Virus record (IMG/VR): IMGVR_UViG_3300031772_000009
Span: 1 to 64,000 of that record
Source: a virus
DNA length: 64,000 nt
Direction: 5' to 3' (one strand)
The number at the start of each line of letters is the position of its first letter. The first letter of the stretch is position 1. Below, in pieces: positions 48,139 to 55,911 of the stretch. The position numbers were made by a program, and so were the translations under genes. The notes below the pieces were generated by a model that had not been told where the DNA came from, searched no databases, and saw nothing but the letters and a program-made list of their open reading frames with translations.

Positions 48139-48300
48139 ATGTCGAAATATGACTTAGAAAAGCCTAAACGCTACAGAGTAAAAGCGAAACATGGAATAAA
48201 CACAGAAAAGAGTAACTCAGTAAACTTAAGCCATATGAAACTAAAAGAAATATACGCTCTGTTTCACTATAAAAATCTTGTCCGTTCTACAGTGAAATAA
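48139..48300 (+). CDS. small basic protein
   Basis: 53 aa (MSKYDLEKPKRYRVKAKHG...), basic and helical at the end. No family recognised; last gene before an HNH promoter. Confidence 0.45.
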   Translation: MSKYDLEKPKRYRVKAKHGINTEKSNSVNLSHMKLKEIYALFHYKNLVRSTVK

Positions 48301-48342
48301 AACGGAAAAGACTTTTAACTGTCAAACATATAATAGTCTATC

Positions 48343-48729
48343 ATGTTTGACAGAAAAACCTATCAGAGAAAATGGAGACAAGAACATCCAAAACAAAAGA
48401 GAGAATATGATAGAAAATACCGTGAAAGACATATAGGACTATATCAAAAACATAAAGAGAAAATCAAATTCGAAAGGCAAAATATGAGACGTAAAGTTTT
48501 TGAACATTTAGGAAATAAATGTGTTTCTTGTGGTGAATCTGATTTTAGATGTCTACAGATAGACCACGTTCACGGACACGGAGTTAAAGAGATTAGAAAA
48601 CTATGCGGAAACAGTAAAGCCTATTACGACAAAATTCTTAACGATACTAACGGAAACTATCAATTGCTCTGTGCAAATTGTAATTGGAAAAAACGATACG
48701 ATAATAAGGAATATTCGAAATATCCTTAA
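48343..48729 (+). CDS. HNH endonuclease
   Basis: 128 aa. Basic helix then GNKCVSCGE, QIDHVHGHGVKE and LLCANCNWKKRYDN; the same subgroup as 26339, with about half its residues identical in the core. Leaderless-type start about 45 bases after AGACTTTTAACTG. AT-rich like the other HNH genes. Confidence 0.83.
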   Translation: MFDRKTYQRKWRQEHPKQKREYDRKYRERHIGLYQKHKEKIKFERQNMRRKVFEHLGNKCVSCGESDFRCLQIDHVHGHGVKEIRKLCGNSKAYYDKILNDTNGNYQLLCANCNWKKRYDNKEYSKYP

Positions 48730-48813
48730 AAATCTACAATTCTAATTTTTCTTAGAATTGAACAAGTTTTATTCTTCTTAGAACGGAAAAAGTAAAAAAA
48801 GAAGTGTTGAAAA

Positions 48814-49050
48814 ATGAACAGAAAAATAATAGTGTTGGGTTTAACAATATGCGTTATTGGCATTCTGCTTTATAACGCATATGAAACCATAACGATAAGG
48901 CGGAGAGGTGGAAATAATCCAGATGGAACAACTTACCATTATTCAACATATGAGACAGTATATCCATATCGTTACAATAGCTTAATAGTTGTTCTTTTGG
49001 GTATTGTAACTTTCCTTATCGGTTTGGCAATTCCTAAAAGGAAAGTGTGA
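48814..49050 (+). CDS. two-helix membrane protein
   Basis: 78 aa. Helices at about 4-20 and 56-73 flank an exposed, Tyr-rich loop (GTTYHYSTYETVYPYRY). Topology resembles 45324. Function unknown. Confidence 0.55.
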   Translation: MNRKIIVLGLTICVIGILLYNAYETITIRRRGGNNPDGTTYHYSTYETVYPYRYNSLIVVLLGIVTFLIGLAIPKRKV

Positions 49051-49053
49051 AAA

Positions 49054-49152
49054 ATGGATAATCAAGATTTAGGTAAACTGTACCTAATAGCCTTACTGAA
49101 ACGTGAAGGAAAAACAGAAATAGAAATAAGCAAAATCTTAAAGGATGTGTGA
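49054..49152 (+). CDS. 32-residue helical protein
   Basis: MDNQDLGKLYLIALLKREG...EIEISKILKDV, like the first helices of a winged-helix or resolvase-type HTH (TEIEISKIL). Overlaps the next gene's ribosome-binding region. Confidence 0.4.
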   Translation: MDNQDLGKLYLIALLKREGKTEIEISKILKDV

Positions 49153-49154
49153 AT

Positions 49155-49451
49155 ATGGAAGATAAAGACCTTAGACAAGAACATGAAGCTTATCTTAAAG
49201 TTATGGAAGGATACAGAAATTTTGACAAGACCGTTAAATGTTTACACAGAAAAGCTAAGACTCAAACAGCGTTTAAACAGCTAGAAGACAGTAACTTAGA
49301 AATAGCTGAAGTGATGTGCTTAGAGTGTCAACAGTTTATAGGTTTTGTCTACAGAAAAATAAAGACTGTACGACAAGAAAAGATAATTGCTAAGTTTCTA
49401 GTTTACGCTGTAGACAAGAACGAATATACAACAGAAAAACGGAGAGTCTAA
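49155..49451 (+). CDS. CxxC protein, unknown function
   Basis: 98 aa. MCLECQQFIGFVY and an upstream CLHRK suggest a zinc site at mid-length, with helical flanks. ATG 3 bases after the previous stop. Confidence 0.5.
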   Translation: MEDKDLRQEHEAYLKVMEGYRNFDKTVKCLHRKAKTQTAFKQLEDSNLEIAEVMCLECQQFIGFVYRKIKTVRQEKIIAKFLVYAVDKNEYTTEKRRV

Positions 49452-49454
49452 AGA

Positions 49455-50165
49455 ATGACTTACCTTAAATTCTACGGATACGAAAAAGAAAAATTCCCTA
49501 ACCAAAACAAGACGCATATACCAGATAAGAACGTTTCAAAATTCGCTCAGAAAATAGCTAAACACTTTAAAGTTTCTCTAAGAGCAGTAAGACTAAGATG
49601 TTATAGAAATAGCGGAATTGCTCATTGTGGAATATGCGAAATAGGTTTAAGCCATAATCCAACAGTCTTGTTAATCATTCATGAGATAGGACACTTATTC
49701 ACATACCAAAAACTGAATGAAGCTAAACATAACAAGAACTTAATGCTTTTCATAAAGAGAGCATGTAGATATGCAGAAAAAATGGGATATTGGAGTTTAG
49801 AAGCTTCTGAAACTGAAAAATTTGAGCGGAAAAAGCCTAAACAATTCCTAGTTTATAGTAAGTGTCCAAATTGCGGTTTTGTGAATGATTGGGTAATGCC
49901 AAAAGAACACAGAGCATTTTATAAGACTCACTATGCGGTTAATACGGTTCACGATATGACTTGTTCACAATGCAGAGTAAGAACGAAACACACGATAACA
50001 CAACAGAAACTTATCACTTTCGAAAATAGATTAGCTGAACAGCTAGAGAGACGTAGAAACTTCAGCAACTACGCTTTAATGATTATTCCAGAAACAGAAA
50101 AGGCTTTAGCTATTCCAGAAACTAAAGCAATAACGGTCTATAAAATACCTCTAGGATGTGTCTAA
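49455..50165 (+). CDS. SprT-like zinc metalloprotein
   Basis: 236 aa. HEIGH at residues 76-80 (LLIIHEIGHLFTY) is followed by His-92 (AKHNKNL), fitting a three-His site, and by a zinc ribbon with CPNCGFVNDW and CSQCRVRTKH. HExxH plus a C-terminal zinc ribbon is the SprT/Spartan layout (DNA-protein crosslink peptidases). It is larger than the other HExxH proteins in the window and may have a different origin. Confidence 0.65.
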   Translation: MTYLKFYGYEKEKFPNQNKTHIPDKNVSKFAQKIAKHFKVSLRAVRLRCYRNSGIAHCGICEIGLSHNPTVLLIIHEIGHLFTYQKLNEAKHNKNLMLFIKRACRYAEKMGYWSLEASETEKFERKKPKQFLVYSKCPNCGFVNDWVMPKEHRAFYKTHYAVNTVHDMTCSQCRVRTKHTITQQKLITFENRLAEQLERRRNFSNYALMIIPETEKALAIPETKAITVYKIPLGCV

Positions 50166-50168
50166 AAC

Positions 50169-50489
50169 ATGGAAAATATACGGATAAGCAATAAAGATAC
50201 TGCTTTAGCTTTTGTTTCACCTTACAACAAAACCACCATATTTCTCAATATTCCAAAACATCTTTTCCTAGATTCAGAAACAATAAAAGTATATCATATG
50301 AGAGAGAAACAATGGGTAAAGAAAAAATTGATAAATGAGATTTTTTCACTATTAGAACATGAATCTTTACACATTGTCTTAGACAAAACCGTAAGTGCAG
50401 AAGCTAGCGAAAAACTAGACAATCCTATTGATAATGAAACTTTAGAAACTATACTATATCGTGAACAATGGCTAAATTATGAGGTTTAA
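50169..50489 (+). CDS. mini HExxH protein (HESLH)
   Basis: 106 aa. HESLH at 64-68 (LLEHESLHIVLDK), Asp-84 (EKLDN) 16 residues on. ISNKDTALAFVSPYNKTTIFLN is the beta-rich N-part also seen in 50494. Starts 3 bases after the previous stop. Confidence 0.67.
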   Translation: MENIRISNKDTALAFVSPYNKTTIFLNIPKHLFLDSETIKVYHMREKQWVKKKLINEIFSLLEHESLHIVLDKTVSAEASEKLDNPIDNETLETILYREQWLNYEV

Positions 50490-50493
50490 GAAT

Positions 50494-50799
50494 ATGACAG
50501 AAGATAACTATAAACTAGAGTTTAGGACCGCACAGAGACGGACAACTTTAACCTTTATTAATCCTAAAGTTTCAACGGACACGATTTTCATAAACGATAA
50601 TGCACTAGAAGAAAATCTTTATCTTTTCGAAAAATATATAGAGGAATTGCTAGAGCATGAGAGTATCCATCTAGCCATTTTATACGCTGTTGGAAAGAGT
50701 GAGAGCAGAGCATATGATAAGATGTATATGTTTATGGACCGTGTTTTAGTAATAATGAGGTCTCAAAATGACAAGAAACAAGAAACTCAGAAAATATAA
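50494..50799 (+). CDS. mini HExxH protein (HESIH)
   Basis: 101 aa from the ATG just after the previous stop (another at 50479 overlaps it). LLEHESIHLAILYAVG carries HESIH, and the Asp of RAYDKM lies 16 residues later. TTLTFINPKVSTDTIFIND matches the N-part of 50169. The two adjacent genes are clear tandem paralogues. Confidence 0.67.
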   Translation: MTEDNYKLEFRTAQRRTTLTFINPKVSTDTIFINDNALEENLYLFEKYIEELLEHESIHLAILYAVGKSESRAYDKMYMFMDRVLVIMRSQNDKKQETQKI

Positions 50800-50920
50800 G
50801 AAACATCTATCAAGTAAAAAGTTTAAGCTTCTGATAGAGGTTTTGCTGATAGATGTAGAAAAACCTACAGTGTCTTTTAAGTCACTGTCAAAAGTAGAAA
50901 CGATAAGAATAAAACAATAA
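50768..50920 (+). CDS. small basic protein
   Basis: 50 aa, starting with MTRNKKLRKYKKHLSSKKFK; strongly basic N-terminus then strands. Overlaps the HExxH gene by 32 bases. Confidence 0.45.
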   Translation: MTRNKKLRKYKKHLSSKKFKLLIEVLLIDVEKPTVSFKSLSKVETIRIKQ

Positions 50921-51045
50921 TGGAGAGTGATAAGAGAATGAAGATAGAAAAGGTTAAGATATTCCTAAAGTCTAAACATTGTTTTGTCTATACGGACAAA
51001 CAGAGTTTTGAGGTAGCTTTCGAAAAAGTCGAAATAATCGAATAA
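50920..51045 (+). CDS. small beta protein
   Basis: 41 aa (ATG 50938 is a shorter alternative, after AGAGTGATAAGAGA). KVKIFLKSKHCFVYTDKQ and EVAFEKVEIIE strands. Unknown. Confidence 0.4.
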   Translation: MESDKRMKIEKVKIFLKSKHCFVYTDKQSFEVAFEKVEIIE

Positions 51046-51071
51046 AACAAAATGGGAGAGTGAAAAGAAAA

Positions 51072-51275
51072 ATGGAAATAGACAACAGAGAGCAATACCT
51101 AATAATAGGTTGTCTTAATACGGTTAGGTTGTTAGCTGAAAAGAACGTACAAGATTTAGAACAAGAACAACATAAGAGACCGTTAAGGGAATTTGAGAGA
51201 TTAGCCTTATTAAGACTCAAAAGTGAAGTAGAAGACATAAAGAAACTACATGATAAAATAGTTTGTGGAAGGTGA
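51072..51275 (+). CDS. helical protein
   Basis: 67 aa, long charged helices (LLAEKNVQDLEQEQHK; LLRLKSEVEDIKKLHDKI). Unknown. GTG at 51060 could extend it by four residues. Confidence 0.5.
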   Translation: MEIDNREQYLIIGCLNTVRLLAEKNVQDLEQEQHKRPLREFERLALLRLKSEVEDIKKLHDKIVCGR

Positions 51276-51283
51276 AAAAGAGA

Positions 51284-51802
51284 ATGAATAAAACACAGAA
51301 AAGAATATTGGAGAGACTGTTTAAACGGTCTCTGAAAGACCTAGAGAAACTTAGTGTTTTCGCAAAATCCAAAACTGAAAAGGCTTTAGCGAATAGACTT
51401 CTTAAGCTGTTCTATAAGAAACAGAGAAACTATAAGGTTAGTTATTGGTTAGCTGAACCTTATAGTTTTGGAGAGCTTAGGGAAGAAACAACGATAAGAG
51501 CTTTTAGCCTAAACCATGCAATACACATAACGCTTAATGAACAGATAAGACCAATAATGCGGAAATATTGCGATATACAAGACAATACCATAACCTACAT
51601 AAAGAGTTATGACAGAAACGATTTCTCAGAGAATTATCTATCTGAATCTTTCGTTGTGGAAGACCTAGAAGACCTTAAGGATATTTGCATGACAGCTAAT
51701 GCTTTAATCCTAGTGCATAGAACAAACCGTAAGAATCCTTACTATACTAGATTGTGGAAGACCTTAAGACAAAACAAGAATCCAATAATAAAGAAGGCTT
51801 AA
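51284..51802 (+). CDS. unknown basic protein
   Basis: 172 aa from ATG. Basic helical N-terminus (KRILERLFKRSLKDLEK), then an alpha/beta middle part with SLNHAIHITLNEQIRPIM. There is no HExxH. No family recognised. Confidence 0.5.
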   Translation: MNKTQKRILERLFKRSLKDLEKLSVFAKSKTEKALANRLLKLFYKKQRNYKVSYWLAEPYSFGELREETTIRAFSLNHAIHITLNEQIRPIMRKYCDIQDNTITYIKSYDRNDFSENYLSESFVVEDLEDLKDICMTANALILVHRTNRKNPYYTRLWKTLRQNKNPIIKKA

Positions 51803-51805
51803 AGC

Positions 51806-51907
51806 ATGGAAAAAGCAAAATGTAAAACATGTTATCCAATATTCGGAAATTGTCCATTTTTCTTATGGATTCAAAAATGTAAACCAAAAGAAAAGAAGGT
51901 GATATGA
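51806..51907 (+). CDS. 33-residue Cys protein
   Basis: CKTCYPIFGNCPFFLWIQKC: four cysteines with aromatic residues between, like 35275 and 52577. Ends on AAGGTGATATGA, so the stop overlaps the next gene's ribosome-binding site. Confidence 0.45.
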   Translation: MEKAKCKTCYPIFGNCPFFLWIQKCKPKEKKVI

Positions 51908-52084
51908 ATGTTTACGAAACAACACTATATAGCTATTGCAAAAATGGTTAGTGATGTAAAAACTGAACATGGAGATAACATAACGCTACAGCAATTAGAA
52001 TATAAACTTAGAGAATATTTCTCAGAAGACAATCCCAATTTTGATAGAGTAAGATTCTCTGAAGCATGTAAATCTAGGATGTGA
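51908..52084 (+). CDS. small helical protein
   Basis: 58 aa (MFTKQHYIAIAKMVSDVK...). Two helices and the segment NFDRVRFSEACKSRM; layout recalls short host-killing or regulatory phage peptides, but no family recognised. Confidence 0.45.
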   Translation: MFTKQHYIAIAKMVSDVKTEHGDNITLQQLEYKLREYFSEDNPNFDRVRFSEACKSRM

Positions 52085-52088
52085 AACA

Positions 52089-52265
52089 ATGAAACAATTA
52101 ACTAGGGAAGGAATAATAGAACTAAAGAGACAATATGAAGAAAAGTGCAGAGCATGTTATAAGAGACATAAAGGTAAAACCTTTAACTGTAGAACGTGCT
52201 ACTTAAGATTAATGCAAGAAGACTTAAACAAAATACCAAAAACACCAATAAGAAGGTATAGATAA
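52089..52265 (+). CDS. small zinc-site protein
   Basis: 58 aa. KCRACYKRHKG and NCRTCYLRL form a zinc site between basic helices. Confidence 0.5.
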   Translation: MKQLTREGIIELKRQYEEKCRACYKRHKGKTFNCRTCYLRLMQEDLNKIPKTPIRRYR

Positions 52266-52565
52266 ATGACACAAATAAAAATCTATATTCCTTCAGTCTT
52301 TCGACACTCTAAAGCAGTAAACGACTTCATAAACACAATGCTTAAAGAGTTTAACGGTTTGACTGTCTACGATTGTTTAGGATATTGGGTTAATCCAGAA
52401 AATCAAATAGAAACAGAGACCGTTAAAGTCTATGAATTCTTAACGCTATATTCAAACATGGAAGATATAGACTCTATAGTTTCTACTGAATGCAAAAAGC
52501 TTAAGCTGTTGCTGAACCAAAACAGCGTTTTGTATGCTATAGACAATAAACCCTTTTTCGTTTAG
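52266..52565 (+). CDS. unknown alpha/beta protein
   Basis: 99 aa. ETVKVYEFLTLYSNMEDID resembles TVKAYSNERKTLEFYDML of 47386, but the HExxH is absent (TECKKL in the matching place), so it may be a degenerate relative of the mini-zincin family. Confidence 0.5.
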   Translation: MTQIKIYIPSVFRHSKAVNDFINTMLKEFNGLTVYDCLGYWVNPENQIETETVKVYEFLTLYSNMEDIDSIVSTECKKLKLLLNQNSVLYAIDNKPFFV

Positions 52566-52576
52566 AAGGTGAAATA

Positions 52577-52687
52577 ATGACAGAATGCGAAACTTGTAAA
52601 CTGAAAAGCAATTGCACACAAACCGATAAAGACTTATGCATAGACTTTTTTTTCAATCATGTAAAAACTAGGATGGTGATAACGTGA
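52577..52687 (+). CDS. 36-residue Cys protein
   Basis: CETCKLKSNCTQTDKDLC: Cys-knuckle like 51806 and 35275. The stop overlaps the next GTG by four bases. Confidence 0.45.
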   Translation: MTECETCKLKSNCTQTDKDLCIDFFFNHVKTRMVIT

Positions 52688-53118
52688 AAAGAGAAAAAGA
52701 AAAACCTTTAAAATTTGGATTCTGTTTTAACTGTGATGAGCATAGAATCTTAAACGAAAATAATTTATGCTCTGAGTGTACTGAACAAAAGGACCAAAAA
52801 GAATATTCCGAAAAAGAAGGTTTAGCTGAGACAGTCTTAAACGAATTAGCTAAGACACACAACGACTTTAAGACAGTACAAGACAGAAAATATACAGTCT
52901 ACACAATATTTCGTTATCACAACACACCTTTTAAGGTTGAAAAGATGGTAGGTTCAAATCAAGTCTTACTTTATGACAATGAAGACAAGACCATATATGA
53001 CAGTGATAATGAGACGCAAGAACAGAGAAACGACTTTAGAAGGTGGCTAGAGAAACAGATTATTTGTTTACTGTTGTGTGTCTTACCTAATGGTTTAAAC
53101 GACACAATAGGAACATAA
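52684..53118 (+). CDS. zinc-finger N-terminus plus unknown domain
   Basis: 144 aa from GTG. FCFNCDEHR and LCSECTEQK give a zinc ribbon in the first 40 residues; the remainder is helical with KVEKMVGSNQVLLYDNE. Unknown function. Confidence 0.5.
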   Translation: MKREKEKPLKFGFCFNCDEHRILNENNLCSECTEQKDQKEYSEKEGLAETVLNELAKTHNDFKTVQDRKYTVYTIFRYHNTPFKVEKMVGSNQVLLYDNEDKTIYDSDNETQEQRNDFRRWLEKQIICLLLCVLPNGLNDTIGT

Positions 53119-53131
53119 AGAAGGTGAACAC

Positions 53132-53290
53132 ATGGGAAAAATAAGAATTATAGACAAGAAACAGAAAAGAGAATTGATAGCTAAAGCCCATTTTTGGTTT
53201 GGTTCAACAGAAGACATATTTAGAGACGGTCTAATAATTGAGCATGACACAGAGAGAGCTTTAACTTACGTCTTTAAGCCTATTCCCTAA
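53132..53290 (+). CDS. small protein, last gene of the block
   Basis: 52 aa (MGKIRIIDKKQKRELIAKA...). Preceded by AAGGTGAACAC. Its stop is five bases from the right copy of the 27-base inverted repeat. Confidence 0.5.
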   Translation: MGKIRIIDKKQKRELIAKAHFWFGSTEDIFRDGLIIEHDTERALTYVFKPIP

Positions 53291-53294
53291 ACAA

Positions 53295-53321
53295 TGTTAA
53301 GGCATTTCCGAAAGTTCTATC
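53295..53321. repeat. right copy of 27-base inverted repeat
   Basis: Reverse complement of 47258-47284 with 2 mismatches. It sits directly after the last gene of the block. Confidence 0.8.
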
Positions 53322-54175
53322 TTTTTCTATATTCGGTTTTGTTTCGCCGTAAAATCATTTTAAGGGTAAGAAGACCGAAAATAACGACTTGTTTTAAGCT
53401 TCTTTTGCCAAATAAAGCCCAATAATTATAGGTTCAACCAATCGCTTAATATTCGGACACCATGAAAAGCATGGATAAAAACCGAAATAGAAACGTAAGC
53501 CTTTTCTTGTGGTCTCTGCATTTAGTCTAAGTTTCTATCTAAGTTTCTGTCTCTGTCTTTCCGCTCTGTTTGGTCTAGGCTAAACACTCAAACACTAGAG
53601 GTCTTACTATACTATCACAACACACAAGACCGAGACGTTAACGCTTAGACAACAGAGACGGATAACGCTTTAGTTTCACTGTCATTCTAGGCTTACGGTC
53701 TAGTATCTGGACAACAGAGACCGTATAGACCGAGACCGTATAGACTAGACCTCTATACTATCAACATATCACTACATATTCATTAAGCCTCTAAACATAT
53801 TACCCAATAGACACACACCACCATTAACTAGCTTACCATATGGTTCAATAGTGTTATGCGTCTCTGTTGTCATGGATGTTAATAGGTTATTACTATTGTT
53901 ATATAACTATTGTCATAACAAGCCACTGCATACCCTAATGTCTACCACTCCACCACCCATTAAGAAATAGACCATAACAACGTTAAAACGTATAGGTGTC
54001 GTATGTTGGACGGGCAGTTTGGGTGGATGGTGGGTCTATGTGGTGCTGGAACGTAGTGGATTATTCTAAGTTATTCTGTGGGATTCGGCGTTCTTCTCAG
54101 TTATACATTTGCTATTCTATGGTATTATGATAAGATAGTAGGTCGTTCTGGTTGTCCAAGATATAAAAACAGAAG
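53322..54175. repeat. non-coding island with short repeats
   Basis: GACAACAGAGAC occurs at 53648-53659 and 53710-53721, and inverted at 53860-53871. GAGACCGTATAGAC is repeated at 53717-53730 and 53732-53745. AAGTTTCT is doubled near 53530. No plausible gene on either strand. Composition differs from the purine-rich coding strand. Candidate origin, packaging or regulatory site. Confidence 0.6.
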
Positions 54176-54252
54176 GTGTATATGAGGGGTATGTACTATT
54201 GATTAATAATAAAAAAAACCAGAGAGGACGTTACTACTCCCCCCATATACAC
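54176..54252. repeat. 14-bp inverted repeat around an AT-rich spacer
   Basis: GTGTATATGAGGGG (54176-54189) and CCCCCCATATACAC (54239-54252) pair at 13 of 14 positions across 49 bases that include an A/T-rich run (ATTAATAATAAAAAAAA). Suits a cruciform or unwinding element. Confidence 0.6.
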
Positions 54253-54369
54253 GTATCGTTTTTAAATGTTTGTGGTTATGCGTTTGTGGCAATAAACACT
54301 GAATATTGACAAAAGTGTATTGTCGCCACTGAGAGATAGAGAGAAGAGAATGTTTTCACAGTTCGGTGA

Positions 54370-54438
54370 AACTATATAAATAGGAGTGAAAGTTACTCCA
54401 CTGTGGCGGTGGAGAGAAAGAAAAATAGGTTAAGTCGC
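54370..54438 (+). promoter_or_regulatory. promoter and short RNA toward the minus-strand gene
   Basis: ACTATATAAATAGG at 54371-54384 is a strong TATA box. The predicted transcript carries alternative hairpins GGAGT/ACTCC (54383-54399) and CTCCAC/GTGGAG (54396-54414) and then runs antisense into the gene at 54439-54648. Confidence 0.5.
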
Positions 54439-54648
54439 TTAAACGGTTGGAATGATGTATGTTATGATGACAGTGACTTTTCCTTGGCTACTAACTTCGC
54501 TTGCGAGACCCCTTATTTCTACTGGACCATAAGATAGTCGTCTAAGACGAATTTCATCAACGATTTCTTGAGACGTTCCAACGAGAATTTCAATCGTGTT
54601 GCCCTTGCTGTCTTCACTGCAATGTGATACATAACTTGCTACAGCCAT
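54439..54648 (-). CDS. small beta protein
   Basis: 69 aa. Alternating strands GNTIEILVGTS, VEIRGLASE and KVTVIITYIIP. Lone minus-strand gene; its 3' end faces a plus-strand promoter that could make an antisense RNA. No family recognised. Confidence 0.55.
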   Translation of the reverse strand: MAVASYVSHCSEDSKGNTIEILVGTSQEIVDEIRLRRLSYGPVEIRGLASEVSSQGKVTVIITYIIPTV

Positions 54649-54706
54649 TTTAATTCACGTTTATACAATGGAGAAACATTGTTAAAAGCTTTTTGTCAAG
54701 GCAACG

Positions 54707-54716
54707 TTTATATATG
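54707..54716 (+). promoter_or_regulatory. TATA box of the tRNA-like RNA
   Basis: TTTATATA at 54707-54714, preceded by GGCAACG; 25 bases before the first base of the acceptor stem. Confidence 0.65.
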
Positions 54717-54738
54717 CCGTTTGCACTAGGTATTAAAT

Positions 54739-54818
54739 GCGGAGATAGTTCAAAAGTCCAGAACGGTTGGCATCCCGCCAACAGATGACAGACAACGGAA
54801 TCTAGTCTCTCCGCACCA
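54739..54818 (+). ncRNA. tRNA-like RNA with encoded CCA
   Basis: Acceptor GCGGAGA (54739-54745) pairs perfectly with TCTCCGC (54808-54814), followed by A and CCA. D-arm GTTC/GAAC (9-base loop), anticodon arm GTTGG/CCAAC with 7-base loop CATCCCG, and T-arm GACAA/TAGTC with one mismatch and a 7-base loop. By position the anticodon would be TCC (Gly). U33, the GG of the D-loop and TTC of the T-loop are missing, so it is not a normal tRNA. It ends 4 bases before the next GTG start. Confidence 0.6.
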
Positions 54819-54822
54819 AAAA

Positions 54823-55194
54823 GTGATTGACTTGACGACTGAACAATTGAGGGAACTTCGAGAGAAACTTGAGAAGTGTTGGTGTAAAGAAACAATTTGG
54901 CATAAAAATACTTGGAATCCAGACAAACTTTCTAAGGGTCAATGTTACGTTACCGCATTACTAATTCAAAATATTTTGGGTGGAAGAATTTTTCATGGTA
55001 CTGTTGAGAATGAAAATCATTACTGGAATGAACTTCCAGACGGGACAGAAGTAGATTTGACTTCAGACCAATTTGACGATGGAGACGGAATTCATGTTCA
55101 TCTAAAACATTTCTTTTTGAGTGTTGTCACTCCTAATAAAAGAAACAAACGTTACTTAATATTGAAGGAGAAATATCTTGCCGTCAATAAGTAA
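54823..55194 (+). CDS. YunG-like protein
   Basis: 123 aa from GTG. KGQCYVTALLIQNILGG, HYWNELPDGTEVDLT and DQFDDGD match the YunG family (Cys and His conserved, cysteine-protease-like appearance), whose function is unknown. The tRNA-like element forms its 5' leader. Confidence 0.75.
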   Translation: MIDLTTEQLRELREKLEKCWCKETIWHKNTWNPDKLSKGQCYVTALLIQNILGGRIFHGTVENENHYWNELPDGTEVDLTSDQFDDGDGIHVHLKHFFLSVVTPNKRNKRYLILKEKYLAVNK

Positions 55195-55909
55195 AAGGAC
55201 AGAACCATGTTTCGTCTGTGGAAAACAAGGTAAATATGGCGTGTTCGGAAGATATTACTGTGAAGAATGTTATGCTAAACGTCCCCACCGTGGTCATGGA
55301 AGCGGCGGCATGATTGCACTTTCAGAAGAGGAACTCCAATATGAACTCAACAAGGACATTTCATACCACGGCAAACCGTATTTTTTGAAAGTTCCTAAAG
55401 GACACAAAGTTTTTGCTAGTCTGTTTCTTTCACATTATCCAGAGAGTAAAGGCATAGTTGGAAGAAGCATAAACTATCTGATTCTATACGGAAATAGAAT
55501 AGTTGGAATAATAGGACTGATGAATCCGCCTTACGCCATAGAATCAATAGACGACTATTTTGGAATAAACAAAGACAATCGTAATGCCAAAAACTTAGAG
55601 ATAGCAAATAATCATGTGTTCAGACTGGTAAGCAACGAACCTAACCTTGCAAGCCGATGTTTGCGACTGTTAAGAAAGGTTGGAGTCAAGGATTGGCAAG
55701 ACAAATACGGCGTGGTTCTGAAAGGTCTACTCACGTTTGTTGAGCCGCCGAGAAACGGAATTTGTTATTTGGCTGACAACTGGAAATATCTTGGCATGAC
55801 TAAAGGTTTCGGGACTACTCAACGTTCAAACAGATGGGAAAATAGAAAGTGGGTTAAGAAGTCTAAAAAACATATATTTGTTATCAAACTGGTCGTAGGT
55901 GTTCAATAA
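55178..55909 (+). CDS. DUF4338 (DruA-type) protein with zinc ribbon
   Basis: 243 aa from TTG overlapping the previous gene. An N-terminal ribbon (CFVCGKQGKYG, CEECYAK) is followed by NNHVFRLVSNEPNLASRCL and the late hallmark YLADNWKYLGMTKGFG, which match DUF4338, the domain of DruA in the Druantia anti-phage system and of proteins linked to mobile elements. Biochemical function is unsettled. No other Druantia gene (such as druE helicase) is nearby. Confidence 0.72.
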   Translation: MPSISKRTEPCFVCGKQGKYGVFGRYYCEECYAKRPHRGHGSGGMIALSEEELQYELNKDISYHGKPYFLKVPKGHKVFASLFLSHYPESKGIVGRSINYLILYGNRIVGIIGLMNPPYAIESIDDYFGINKDNRNAKNLEIANNHVFRLVSNEPNLASRCLRLLRKVGVKDWQDKYGVVLKGLLTFVEPPRNGICYLADNWKYLGMTKGFGTTQRSNRWENRKWVKKSKKHIFVIKLVVGVQ

Positions 55910-55911
55910 AA

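Noticed and set aside
54739-54818. Standard functional tRNA-Gly
   Set aside because: The cloverleaf is good, but A33 in place of U33, lack of D-loop GG and T-loop TTC, an 8-base variable loop and a T-stem mismatch argue against a normal elongator tRNA; it is reported as tRNA-like.
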